Source: Lachnospiraceae bacterium
Lineage (GTDB): Bacteria; Bacillota; Clostridia; Lachnospirales; Lachnospiraceae
Direction: 5' to 3'
Length of the DNA stretch: 64,000 nucleotides
Assembly (NCBI GenBank): GCA_015056915.1
Contig: SVFK01000002.1
Span: forward strand, 124,001-188,000
The notes under the pieces are model-generated. The model was not told the DNA's origin. It worked only from the letters and a program-made list of their open reading frames with translations, and did not search any database. Of the stretch, positions 56,116 through 64,000 are shown one piece after another. The translations under genes and the position numbers were made by a program. Numbering within the stretch: position 1 is the stretch's first letter; each line of letters opens with the position of its first letter.

Positions 56116-57181
56116 TTACACCAACGGCCTCCTCGTCCTCGGATTCAGGCTTGTTCATAATCTGGATATTAAAAGGATCTACCTTGATGCCAACCTTTGT
56201 ACCGATGGGGCACATTTTGGTAGACTGTACCAGCCACTCAAAGCCATGGGCAGTAACCTCCATCTCATAATGAACTCCCTTGAAAATCAAATGCGTAACA
56301 GTACCTTGAATGCTGCCTTCCTCCGGAGCAACCAATTCCACATCTTCCGGACGGATAACCACGTCAACAGGCTGATTCTCACCAAAACCTTCATCTACAC
56401 ATGCGAAACGAGCACCTAATATTTCAACCAAACGATCCTGAATCATAGTAGCACCAATAATGTTGCTGTCGCCGATAAAATCTGCAACAAAAGCATTTTC
56501 AGGCTCGTTATAAATGCTTTCGGGAGTACCGATCTGCTGGATATAACCCTGATTCATAACGACGATGGTATCGGACATGGTCAGAGCTTCTTCCTGGTCG
56601 TGTGTGACATAAATGAAAGTGATTCCCAACTCGTTTTTTAAACGAATCAGCTCATACTGCATGTCCTGACGAAGCTTAAGGTCAAGCGCGCCAAGAGGCT
56701 CGTCTAAAAGCAGGAGCTTAGGTTCATTTACAATAGCTCGGGCAATGGCAATTCGTTGCTGCTGACCGCCGCTCAAGGAATCGGGCATACGATGCTCAAA
56801 GCCGTCAAGATTTACTAACTTCAAGGCGTACTTGATTTTATCGTTAATATATGCCTTACTTTTGTTTTTTATTTTAAGTCCGAAAGCGATATTTTCCGCA
56901 ATTGTCATATGCGTAAAAAGAGCATACTTCTGGAATACGGTATTCAGATTACGCTTGTTTGGGGGAAGATTGGTAATGTCCTGGCCGTCGAAAACAACCT
57001 GTCCCTTGTCAGGCTTTTCAAAGCCGCCAAGGATACGCAGAGTGGTGGTTTTGCCGCATCCGCTGGGACCTAAAAGAGTCAAAAATTCGTTTTCACGGAT
57101 ATAGAGATTTAAATCGTCCAAAACCATCTGACCATCGTATGATTTTGTGATATTTACTAAATTCACCAATTCATTTTTCAT
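56108..57181 (-). CDS. potA: Spermidine/putrescine ABC ATPase PotA
   Basis: A 357-residue ATPase with Walker [15 protein letters not shown] (about 40-53), [14 protein letters not shown] signature, Walker [13 protein letters not shown], and a C-terminal TOBE-like regulatory domain (about 250-345). First gene of the potABCD order. The ATG at 57181 has GGAGGG about 6 bases upstream; a frame back to 57223 is not conserved. Confidence 0.96.
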   Translation of the reverse strand: MKNELVNLVNITKSYDGQMVLDDLNLYIRENEFLTLLGPSGCGKTTTLRILGGFEKPDKGQVVFDGQDITNLPPNKRNLNTVFQKYALFTHMTIAENIAFGLKIKNKSKAYINDKIKYALKLVNLDGFEHRMPDSLSGGQQQRIAIARAIVNEPKLLLLDEPLGALDLKLRQDMQYELIRLKNELGITFIYVTHDQEEALTMSDTIVVMNQGYIQQIGTPESIYNEPENAFVADFIGDSNIIGATMIQDRLVEILGARFACVDEGFGENQPVDVVIRPEDVELVAPEEGSIQGTVTHLIFKGVHYEMEVTAHGFEWLVQSTKMCPIGTKVGIKVDPFNIQIMNKPESEDEEAVGVNE

Positions 57182-57243
57182 TGCAATCCCTCCGCTATAT
57201 TCCATAATTCTTTTGCAATACAAAATAAATACAAATTATGATA

Positions 57244-57272
57244 ATGATATACATAAATTGAGGGAAAGTCAA
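57244..57272 (-). promoter_or_regulatory. Promoter of potABCD
   Basis: On the minus strand TTGACT (57272-57267), 17-base spacer, TATCAT (57249-57244), about 60 bases before potA. Confidence 0.7.
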
Positions 57273-57448
57273 CGTAATTTTGAAGAGATTTTTTGTGATT
57301 TTATTTAAAGTTGCTCCAAAATGAAAATAGAGGAGATTTTATATCAAAAAATGTTCCATAAAAGATAGTTTTGTGCTATATTATCTTAAGGAAGAAATTA
57401 CGAAAGATAATAAAATGCTAATAGGACAGACATAAGGAGGAAACAGCT

Positions 57449-58507
57449 GTGGCAGAGGAAAAATACGTAGCATATGTATCCACTTATACACGTGGTGATG
57501 GTCATGGAATCAGGGTATATGATGTGGATATGGAAGCCGGTCGTTTTATAGAAAAGGATAAGGTGCAGATTACCAATTCTTCTTATCTGACACTTTCCCA
57601 CAATGGCAAATATCTGTATTCCATTACTGATTTCGGTGTGGAAGCTTATGCCATTATGGAGGATGGCAATCTGGATTTGCTGAATTTTGCACCTATCAAC
57701 GGAATGAGAGGCTGCTATCTGTCAACTGACTATAAAGATGAGTATCTGTTTGTTGCAGGATATCACGACGGAAAGCTTACGGTACTTCGATTAAAGGAGG
57801 ATGGCTCTATCGGAGAGATTACGGATGAAATATTCCATAAGGGACTAGGAAGTATTGCAGAACGTAATTTCAGACCCCATATTAATTGCGCGCGCATGAC
57901 TCATGACAACAGATATCTGTTGGTGGCAGATCAGGGAATGGATCATGTCAATGTATATGATTTTGATGCAAAGCGTGGAAAGGTAAAGCTTGTGGACATT
58001 ATCCGCAGCGAAATGGAATCGGCACCACGCCATGTTAAAATTTCCCAGGATGGAAGATTTATCTATATCCTGCATGAATTGAAATGTTATATTGATGTAT
58101 ACACTTATGAAAATAATGATGATGATCCCTGTTTTGAGAAAATACAGAGCATCATGCTGGTGGAACCCACTAAAGGAACGAATAATTGCGCCAGTGCATT
58201 CAGCTTTTCAGCAGATTATAATTATCTGCTCAGCTCGATTGCAGGACAAAATTCCGTTATTGTTTTCAATGTAGACAAGGAAACCGGCTTGTTGACAAAG
58301 AATTTCTGTCTGCCGGTCAGCGGAGAGTATCCTAAGGATGCAGATATTTTCCCCAACAACAAATATATTGTGTCTTTGAACCATGAAAGCAATGAAATGA
58401 CTTTCTTCAGAGCTGATTTTGAAGCGGGCACCATGGTTATGAACGGTCCTGCCATAAGCGTTGAGGTTCCAAACCGTATTTTGTTCCATAAGCTTTCTAC
58501 AAATTAG
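57449..58507 (+). CDS. Lactonase-family beta-propeller protein (6-phosphogluconolactonase-like)
   Basis: A 352-residue seven-bladed propeller of the YbhE/Pgl type: YVSTYTRGDGHGIRVYDVD near the N-terminus, ARMTHDNRYLLVADQGMDHVNVYDFD and HVKISQDGRFIYILHE are its blade motifs. It may hydrolyse 6-phosphogluconolactone in the oxidative pentose phosphate pathway, but many Firmicutes members have untested substrates. The start is a GTG at 57449 with AAGGAGG 8 bases ahead. Confidence 0.88.
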   Translation: MAEEKYVAYVSTYTRGDGHGIRVYDVDMEAGRFIEKDKVQITNSSYLTLSHNGKYLYSITDFGVEAYAIMEDGNLDLLNFAPINGMRGCYLSTDYKDEYLFVAGYHDGKLTVLRLKEDGSIGEITDEIFHKGLGSIAERNFRPHINCARMTHDNRYLLVADQGMDHVNVYDFDAKRGKVKLVDIIRSEMESAPRHVKISQDGRFIYILHELKCYIDVYTYENNDDDPCFEKIQSIMLVEPTKGTNNCASAFSFSADYNYLLSSIAGQNSVIVFNVDKETGLLTKNFCLPVSGEYPKDADIFPNNKYIVSLNHESNEMTFFRADFEAGTMVMNGPAISVEVPNRILFHKLSTN

Positions 58508-58528
58508 GCAGAGATGATATACATAAAG

Positions 58529-58573
58529 AGCGGGTATTGCAAACATGACTATTTTGCAACACCCGCTTTTTTA
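58529..58573. terminator. Bidirectional terminator between the lactonase gene and aroC
   Basis: A 15-bp stem with one A-C mismatch (58529-58543 with 58553-58567), 9-base loop, TTTTTT on the plus side and an A-run (giving T-run on the minus strand) on the other. Confidence 0.92.
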
Positions 58574-58594
58574 CTATTTATAGTATCCTAACTC

Positions 58595-59695
58595 TTATTT
58601 CTTATAAAAATCTATTAGCTTATCTAATTTTGCAGACATGTTTATCATCATGGAATCAAGGACGGTAAGGGCGGTCATGCATTCCATTACCACAACTGCA
58701 CGAGGTACAATGATGGGGTCGTGTCTGCCTTTGATTTGAATGTCAATCTCATCGCCATCCTTGTTAATGGTCTGCTGAGGAAGGAAAATGGAAGGTGTGG
58801 GCTTTACATGAGCACGAATGACAATCGTATCGCCGTCACTGATTCCGCCTAAGATACCGCCGGCGTGATTGGTGGCTTTGATGACATGATCATGCTGCAT
58901 GCGGAAGGAATCGTTATTTTCACTACCCAGACAATTGGATACGAGAGTACCGTCGCCGATTTCAACAGCTTTGACAGCACCAATGGACATCATTGCCTTG
59001 GCAAGATTAGCATCCAGTTTTTCAAAAACAGGATCGCCGATACCGGCAGGAATACCTTCAACAATACACTCCATACAACCGCCTACGGAATTACAATTTG
59101 CCCGTGCTTCTTCCAAAAAAGCAACTGCACGTACATTGGCATCCTCATCGGGCATGGCGGTGACAGTAGTGAGCGCAGTTTGCTTGCTGAATTTGGTCAT
59201 ATCGGCTTCAATGGAACCGATGGAACGAGTGTATGCGCAGACATGTACGCCTAACTGTTCCAGAATCTTGCAGGCAATGGCACCGGCAGCTACACGACCG
59301 ATGGTTTCTCTTCCGGAGGAACGTCCGCCACCGCGGTAATCCCGGAAACCGTATTTTTCATCAAAGGTATAATCAGCATGACCGGGACGATAGTAAGTGG
59401 CGATTTCGCTGTAGTCCTTGGACAGCTGGGAGGTATTGCGTACCATTAAGGAAATAGGCGTGCCGGTGGTACGTCCTTCAAAAACACCGGAGAGGATTTC
59501 GACCTCGTCCGCTTCCTTACGTGGGGTAGTGATATTGCTTGTACCGGGCTTGCGGCGGTTTAAGTAGTGCTGGATATCCTCTTCGGACAATTCGAGTCCT
59601 GCGGGACAACCATCCACTACAACACCCAATGCCTTTCCGTGAGATTCTCCCCAGGTTGTTATTTTAAAAATTGTTCCATATGTTGAACCGGCCAT
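58595..59695 (-). CDS. aroC: Chorismate synthase
   Basis: Last step of the shikimate pathway, using reduced FMN to convert EPSP to chorismate. The 366-residue protein starts MAGSTYGTIFKITTWGESHG and has the FMN-site GGGRSSGRETIGRVAAGA (about 120-137) and RAHVKPTPSI. The ATG at 59695 is the conserved start; a longer frame to 59749 is not. Monocistronic and convergent with the lactonase gene. Confidence 0.96.
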   Translation of the reverse strand: MAGSTYGTIFKITTWGESHGKALGVVVDGCPAGLELSEEDIQHYLNRRKPGTSNITTPRKEADEVEILSGVFEGRTTGTPISLMVRNTSQLSKDYSEIATYYRPGHADYTFDEKYGFRDYRGGGRSSGRETIGRVAAGAIACKILEQLGVHVCAYTRSIGSIEADMTKFSKQTALTTVTAMPDEDANVRAVAFLEEARANCNSVGGCMECIVEGIPAGIGDPVFEKLDANLAKAMMSIGAVKAVEIGDGTLVSNCLGSENNDSFRMQHDHVIKATNHAGGILGGISDGDTIVIRAHVKPTPSIFLPQQTINKDGDEIDIQIKGRHDPIIVPRAVVVMECMTALTVLDSMMINMSAKLDKLIDFYKK

Positions 59696-59781
59696 ATCAA
59701 TCCATACCTTTCTAAGACTGCACAAAAAGCTGCAGTATTTTTCGGTCACAGAGCCATTTGCGCTGTGTAATAATTATACAA

Positions 59782-59810
59782 ATTATAACGAAAACTTTAA
59801 AAGAAGGCAA
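59782..59810 (-). promoter_or_regulatory. Promoter of aroC
   Basis: On the minus strand TTGCCT (59810-59805), 17-base spacer, TATAAT (59787-59782), about 85 bases before aroC. Confidence 0.7.
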
Positions 59811-59925
59811 CTTTTTTAAGAAAAATGATGCATTTGTGGAAAAAGTATGATATGCTATTTAAGTAAAATTATGTTCTTTTTGAAATATTGCATATATTTT
59901 GAAAATAGAAAAGGTTATTTCACCA

Positions 59926-61023
59926 ATGAAAAAGTCATTAGAAGAACGAATCAGACCTAGGTTAATGAATATCGGTAAAAGAAATAAAGTACTGCGAGTA
60001 TTGATTATTCCTGTACTCTTCCTTTTGATGTCCTTTTTCCATGTGTGTACCTATTTGCATAACAACGGAAAGCGTCTGGCAATGTTAGCAATGAGCTGTC
60101 TGCTGTTTACAGTATTCAGCAGCTTCTCCTTTCCAGCGTTTATTATGGGACAGGATGTTGGAAGTTACAGCCTGGATGTAGAGGGGGCTCCGAATGTCTC
60201 ATTGGCACAGGAGACAGAATTGAATATTGACGATGTGGAAATACTGGTGGATGATGAGGTGCTGGCAGATTCTGATTATAGCGGAACCTCACATGGTTAC
60301 GCTATGATTGACAGATATGACGCTGCAGAAATTTTGGAATCTATCGGAGATAGAAGTGAAAGTGGTAGTGCGCAGAGCGAAGAGGATTCCTTAACATTAC
60401 AGAATTCGGAAGTGAATAACGTAGCAGAGCCTGAGAAAATGCCGGAATTTTTGGCAGACGATTGGCGATTGGTTTTGATTAACCAGCAGAATTCCATTCC
60501 GGAGGATTACAGCTTTACTTTAGGTACTATCAAGAACAAATTACAGTGTGATGAACGTATTATTGATGATTTGCGTGATATGCTGCAGAAGGCAAAGGAG
60601 GAGGGCATCAGTCTTGAGATATGTTCTCCCTATCGTGATATGAATCGTCAGGAGTACCTGTTTAATCGTAAAATAAACCTTTATATGAATAGAGGCTTCT
60701 CTTATATGGAGGCTTATCAACTGGCAAGTGAATATGTAATGGTTCCGGGAGCCAGTGAACACCAGCTGGGCTTGGCTCTGGATATTGTATGCGTAGAATA
60801 TACTGCATTGGATGATGGCTTTGCTGAGACAGATGCAGCAAAATGGCTGAAAGAGCACAGCTGTGAATATGGTTTTATTTTGAGATATCCTTTGGGCAAA
60901 GAATACATAACGGGTGTAGAGTTTGAGCCATGGCATTTCAGATATGTGGGTGTTGAGGCAGCTACCGTTATTATGGATCAGGAGATTACCCTTGAAGAAT
61001 TTTGGGAGGACTATGTAAATTAA
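59926..61023 (+). CDS. VanY-family D-Ala-D-Ala carboxypeptidase
   Basis: A 365-residue membrane-anchored peptidase. A basic N-terminus and two close hydrophobic stretches (about 25-42 and 53-77) anchor it; an acidic linker with many Ser/Glu follows, then the VanY domain (about 190-360) with SPYRDMNRQ, the zinc motif SEHQLGLALDI (SxHxxGxAxD) and EPWHFRYVG with the last ligand. It trims stem pentapeptides in peptidoglycan; vancomycin resistance is not implied. The ATG at 59926 follows GAAAAGG; a TTG at 59899 is an alternative. Its TAA overlaps the next ATG. Confidence 0.92.
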   Translation: MKKSLEERIRPRLMNIGKRNKVLRVLIIPVLFLLMSFFHVCTYLHNNGKRLAMLAMSCLLFTVFSSFSFPAFIMGQDVGSYSLDVEGAPNVSLAQETELNIDDVEILVDDEVLADSDYSGTSHGYAMIDRYDAAEILESIGDRSESGSAQSEEDSLTLQNSEVNNVAEPEKMPEFLADDWRLVLINQQNSIPEDYSFTLGTIKNKLQCDERIIDDLRDMLQKAKEEGISLEICSPYRDMNRQEYLFNRKINLYMNRGFSYMEAYQLASEYVMVPGASEHQLGLALDIVCVEYTALDDGFAETDAAKWLKEHSCEYGFILRYPLGKEYITGVEFEPWHFRYVGVEAATVIMDQEITLEEFWEDYVN

Positions 61024-62162
61024 TGTCGGAATATAAATTATTAAAGCAGGAGGGAAGAGCCAAGCGTGGCGAATTCCATACAGTACACGGCGTCATTCAG
61101 ACGCCTGTATTTATGAATGTGGGAACTGTGGCGGCTATTAAGGGCGCTGTTTCCACGGAGGATTTGGAGCAGATTAAGACACAGGTAGAGCTGTCGAACA
61201 CCTATCATTTGCATGTGCGCCCCGGTGATCGTGTGATAAAGCAATTAGGCGGTCTGCACAAGTTTATGTCATGGGACAAGCCGATTCTTACGGATTCAGG
61301 TGGATTTCAGGTGTTTTCCCTTGCAGGCTTACGCAAAATCAAAGAAGAGGGTGTGTATTTTAACTCACATATAGATGGTCGCAAGATTTTTATGGGACCG
61401 GAAGAAAGCATGCAGATTCAATCGAATCTGGGTTCCACCATTGCTATGGCATTTGACGAATGTGCCCCCAGTAAGGCAGACAGAAATTATGTACAGAATT
61501 CGGTGGAGCGTACTACCAGATGGCTTCTTCGTTGTCAGGCGGAAATGAAGCGCTTAAATCAGCTGGAGGATACGGTAAATCCTAATCAACTGCTATTTGG
61601 AATTAATCAGGGGGCTATTTTCCCGGATATTCGCATTGAGCATGCCAAGAGAATTGCTGAGCTTGATTTGGATGGCTATGCGGTAGGTGGTCTGGCAGTG
61701 GGTGAGACTCATGAAGAAATGTATCATATTTTGGATGAGGTGGTGCCATATCTGCCGCTTCATAAGCCCACTTATCTGATGGGAGTCGGTACACCTGCCA
61801 ATATTTTAGAGGCGGTTGACCGTGGTGTGGATTTCTTTGACTGTGTTTATCCTACAAGAAATGGACGACATGGACACCTATATACCAATCACGGTAAGAT
61901 TAATCTGTTTAACGCAAAGTATGAGCTGGATGACAGACCCATTGAGGAAGGCTGCGGATGTCCTGTCTGCAAGCGTTATTCCAGAGCCTATATCAGACAT
62001 TTGTTGAAGGCAAAGGAGATGTTGGGAATGCGCTTCTGCGTGCTGCATAATCTGTATTTCTATAATACCATGATGGAAGAGATTCGAGAGGCACTGGATC
62101 AGGGAAGATTTGCGCAGTATAAGAAGGAAAAGCTTGCCAATATGGCAACGCCTTTGGAGTAA
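61023..62162 (+). CDS. tgt: tRNA-guanine(34) transglycosylase
   Basis: Exchanges guanine at tRNA position 34 for the queuosine precursor preQ1. The 379-residue TIM-barrel enzyme has DSGGFQVFSL (about 90-99), the catalytic-region DRGVDFFDCVYPTRNGRHG (about 265-283) and zinc cysteines CGCPVC with a later H. It starts at 61023, one base into the vanY stop, with GGGAGGA about 12 bases upstream, so it is co-transcribed with vanY. Confidence 0.96.
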   Translation: MSEYKLLKQEGRAKRGEFHTVHGVIQTPVFMNVGTVAAIKGAVSTEDLEQIKTQVELSNTYHLHVRPGDRVIKQLGGLHKFMSWDKPILTDSGGFQVFSLAGLRKIKEEGVYFNSHIDGRKIFMGPEESMQIQSNLGSTIAMAFDECAPSKADRNYVQNSVERTTRWLLRCQAEMKRLNQLEDTVNPNQLLFGINQGAIFPDIRIEHAKRIAELDLDGYAVGGLAVGETHEEMYHILDEVVPYLPLHKPTYLMGVGTPANILEAVDRGVDFFDCVYPTRNGRHGHLYTNHGKINLFNAKYELDDRPIEEGCGCPVCKRYSRAYIRHLLKAKEMLGMRFCVLHNLYFYNTMMEEIREALDQGRFAQYKKEKLANMATPLE

Positions 62163-62235
62163 TCGAAGACCGTAGAGCTTGAAAAGAGAGAATTGTAAAT
62201 TAAATATAAAATATTGTGTTTTATTGAGAAAGTGC

Positions 62236-62264
62236 TTGCCCAATCCCGTAAATTTGTGTATCAT
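62236..62264 (+). promoter_or_regulatory. Promoter of yajC
   Basis: TTGCCC (62236-62241), 17-base spacer, TATCAT (62259-62264), leaving a leader of about 95 bases before yajC. Confidence 0.6.
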
Positions 62265-62365
62265 GGGTTAGTATAGTGTTTTTGATGAAGCACAGCCGTG
62301 AGGGCAATCAGTGTGCTCTTACTTGAATTTGTGATACAGGCGTGAAACGTCGGAATGGAGGAACA

Positions 62366-62686
62366 ATGGGTATTTTATTATCTGGTGATGCTGGTGTGGC
62401 AAGTCCTGCAATGGGTCTTGTGGGTACAATTATAATTTATGCGCTTATTTTTGGTGCAATGTATTTCTTTTTAATGAGACCTCAAAAGAAGGAGCAGAAG
62501 AGGGTTGCTGCAATGATTTCTGCGTTAGAGACAGGCGATTGTGTACTGACAACCTCCGGCTTCTATGGCATCGTTATTGATATTACCGATGATACGGTAA
62601 TAGTTGAATTCGGTAACAACAAAAACTGCCGTATTCCTATGGAGAAGGCTGCAATCAGCCGTGTAGAAAAGGCATCTGAGAATTAA
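62366..62686 (+). CDS. yajC: Preprotein translocase accessory subunit YajC
   Basis: A 106-residue single-pass protein: one helix (about 18-38, IIIYALIFGAMYFFLMRPQKKE) followed by the cytosolic domain with TTSGFYGIVIDITDD. YajC associates with SecDF. The ATG at 62366 has GGAGG 4 bases ahead. tgt and yajC neighbour each other as in many bacteria, although a promoter lies between them here. Confidence 0.94.
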   Translation: MGILLSGDAGVASPAMGLVGTIIIYALIFGAMYFFLMRPQKKEQKRVAAMISALETGDCVLTTSGFYGIVIDITDDTVIVEFGNNKNCRIPMEKAAISRVEKASEN

Positions 62687-62725
62687 TTGGCAGCGAGATT
62701 TATAGTGAAAATGTAAAAAATTTGA

Positions 62726-62756
62726 GGCAGTGCCGGTATGGCATTGCCTTTTTGCT
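62726..62756 (+). terminator. Terminator after yajC
   Basis: 9-bp stem GGCAGTGCC (62726-62734) and GGCATTGCC (62740-62748) with one G-T pair, GGTAT loop, then TTTTTGCTAAT. Confidence 0.9.
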
Positions 62757-62786
62757 AATAAAGCACTAATAATATGAAAGTAACAG

Positions 62787-62815
62787 TTGAAATTTATCTA
62801 TTTTTCAGTTATTAT
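62787..62815 (+). promoter_or_regulatory. Promoter of leuB
   Basis: TTGAAA (62787-62792), 17-base spacer, TATTAT (62810-62815), leaving a leader of about 85 bases. Confidence 0.6.
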
Positions 62816-62906
62816 GAAATAAGTGGTCTTTCGTACTGTACCACGTCAAAGTTTAAAAAGCGTGTAATGAAGATATTATAATGAATTGGAAAGGAATGAA
62901 TCGATT

Positions 62907-63989
62907 ATGGAATTACATATTACCTGTATTCCCGGCGATGGTATCGGTCCGGAAATCGTTACAGAAGCAAAGAAGGTACTGGATAAGGTTGCAGAAAAGT
63001 ATGGTCATACAATGCTTTACAAGGACATATTGATGGGAGGAGCATCCATTGATGTTCATGGGGTGCCACTCACAGAGGAGGCCATTGCTGATGCAAAGGC
63101 GGCAGATGCAGTGTTAATGGGGTCTATTGGTGGCAACACCACAACCTCACCATGGTATCAGCTGCCCCCTGACAAGCGCCCTGAAGCAGGACTTTTGGCT
63201 ATTCGCAAGGCATTGAATCTATTTGCGAACCTGCGTCCGGCAGTTCTGTATGAAGAATTGGCAGGGGCATGTCCTTTAAAAGAAGAAATCAGCAAGGCTG
63301 GTTTTGATATGATGATTATGCGCGAGCTGACCGGAGGCCTATATTTTGGTGAACGCAAAACTATTGAAGAAAATGGAGTATTAAAGGCTATTGATACCTT
63401 GACCTATGATGAGAATGAAATAAGACGTATTGCTATCAAGGGTTTTGATATTGCTATGAAGCGCAATAAGAAGGTAACCAGTGTTGACAAGGCCAATGTA
63501 TTAGATTCCTCCAGATTATGGAGAAAGGTAGTGGAAGAGGTGGCGAAGGATTATCCGGAGGTAACCTTAGAGCATATGTTGGTTGATAATTGTGCAATGC
63601 AGCTGGTGAAAAATCCTGCTCAGTTTGACGTAATTCTTACTGAGAATATGTTTGGCGATATTTTATCAGATGAGGCAAGTATGGTAACCGGTTCTATCGG
63701 CATGCTGGCAAGCGCAAGCTTAAATGACAGCAAATTCGGTCTTTATGAGCCCAGCCATGGCTCTGCACCTGATATTGCGGGACAGAATGTAGCGAATCCT
63801 ATTGCAACGATTCTCAGTGCAGCCATGATGCTGAAGTACAGTTTTGATTTGGATAAAGAGGCTGCGGCAATAGAAGCAGCTGTAAAGCAGGTGTTACAGG
63901 ACGGTTATCGTACCGTAGATATTATGTCTGCAGGCAACAAGCAGGTTGGCTGTTCGGAAATGGGCGATTTGATTGCGGAAAGAGTGTAA
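62907..63989 (+). CDS. leuB: 3-Isopropylmalate dehydrogenase
   Basis: NAD-dependent oxidative decarboxylation of 3-isopropylmalate in leucine synthesis. The 360-residue protein has [12 protein letters not shown] (6-17), [17 protein letters not shown] (about 92-108), [13 protein letters not shown] and [19 protein letters not shown] near the end. The RELTGG loop sequence and overall length fit LeuB rather than isocitrate dehydrogenase. The ATG at 62907 has AAAGGA 11 bases ahead. The gene ends 11 bases before the window does. Confidence 0.96.
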   Translation: MELHITCIPGDGIGPEIVTEAKKVLDKVAEKYGHTMLYKDILMGGASIDVHGVPLTEEAIADAKAADAVLMGSIGGNTTTSPWYQLPPDKRPEAGLLAIRKALNLFANLRPAVLYEELAGACPLKEEISKAGFDMMIMRELTGGLYFGERKTIEENGVLKAIDTLTYDENEIRRIAIKGFDIAMKRNKKVTSVDKANVLDSSRLWRKVVEEVAKDYPEVTLEHMLVDNCAMQLVKNPAQFDVILTENMFGDILSDEASMVTGSIGMLASASLNDSKFGLYEPSHGSAPDIAGQNVANPIATILSAAMMLKYSFDLDKEAAAIEAAVKQVLQDGYRTVDIMSAGNKQVGCSEMGDLIAERV

Positions 63990-64000
63990 CTATAATATTA

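Noticed and set aside
62163..62365. PreQ1 riboswitch near tgt and yajC
   Set aside because: The conserved preQ1 aptamer pattern is not present in the leader.
62687..62906. T-box or leucine leader before leuB
   Set aside because: No T-box conserved sequence and no leucine-rich short frame was found; only a terminator, a plausible promoter and a small GTGGT/ACCAC hairpin.

Overview
The window looks like chromosomal backbone from an anaerobic, probably spore-forming member of the Firmicutes class Clostridia, most likely family Lachnospiraceae. This is inferred from the protein families, from gene order and from AT-leaning Gram-positive signals (strong AGGAGG-type ribosome binding sites, 17-bp-spaced TTGACA/TATAAT promoters, hairpin plus T-run terminators). 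Spore-linked genes include yqfC, yqfD, a SpoIIIE/FtsK translocase with a TepA-like ClpP relative, a LysM-GH18 cortex-lysin-like protein and a BofC-like protein. Anaerobic redox genes include Rex, NfnAB, a group B [FeFe]-hydrogenase, formate-tetrahydrofolate ligase and a probable Re-citrate synthase next to NADP-isocitrate dehydrogenase. I saw no insertion sequence, prophage, CRISPR array, rRNA or tRNA.

Layout. 1-2.6 kb: tail of a citrate/isopropylmalate-type synthase, a GntR regulator and icd, a plausible route to 2-oxoglutarate and glutamate. 2.6-4.5 kb (minus): an ABC-F protein, divergent from rex. 4.5-4.9 kb: two back-to-back promoters and an elaborate hairpin/tandem-repeat leader before rex. 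4.9-9.5 kb: rex, a coiled-coil protein, NAD(P)HX repair enzyme, alanine racemase and a MazF/EndoA toxin without a visible antitoxin. 9.6-15.6 kb: CNNM/CBS protein, YebC, O-acetylhomoserine sulfhydrylase, and a GT2 plus multi-pass membrane protein pair. 15.7-24.8 kb: ClpP-like protein, FtsK, fhs, a zinc-ribbon/TPR protein, nfnA and nfnB. 24.9-28.6 kb: Dabb protein, zinc-ribbon membrane protein, rlmH and a yxlEFG-like ABC export unit. 28.8-32 kb: nth, LysM-GH18 and pdp.

32-38.7 kb is the sporulation/RNA-processing block yqfC-yqfD-phoH-(pgpH-like)-ybeY, followed by a flippase and a BofC-like protein. 38.8-44.9 kb: two flavoproteins, proB, a DUF896 protein, 5-formyl-THF cyclo-ligase and proA. 45-50.2 kb: hydrogenase, gltX, a UvrD-type helicase and a convergent DUF1292 gene. 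50.4-53.3 kb: a GlgX-like protein whose GH13 catalytic residues are replaced, a DUF5662 protein and a tiny cysteine-rich protein. 53.4-57.2 kb (minus): potABCD polyamine importer. 57.4-64 kb: lactonase, aroC (minus), VanY-like peptidase, tgt, yajC and leuB.

The most rewarding points are the structured leader of rex, the catalytically degraded GlgX-like protein, the PgpH-position protein lacking both its sensor domain and an intact HD dyad, and the cluster of redox enzymes that Rex could control. No obviously new multi-gene defence or mobile system was found.
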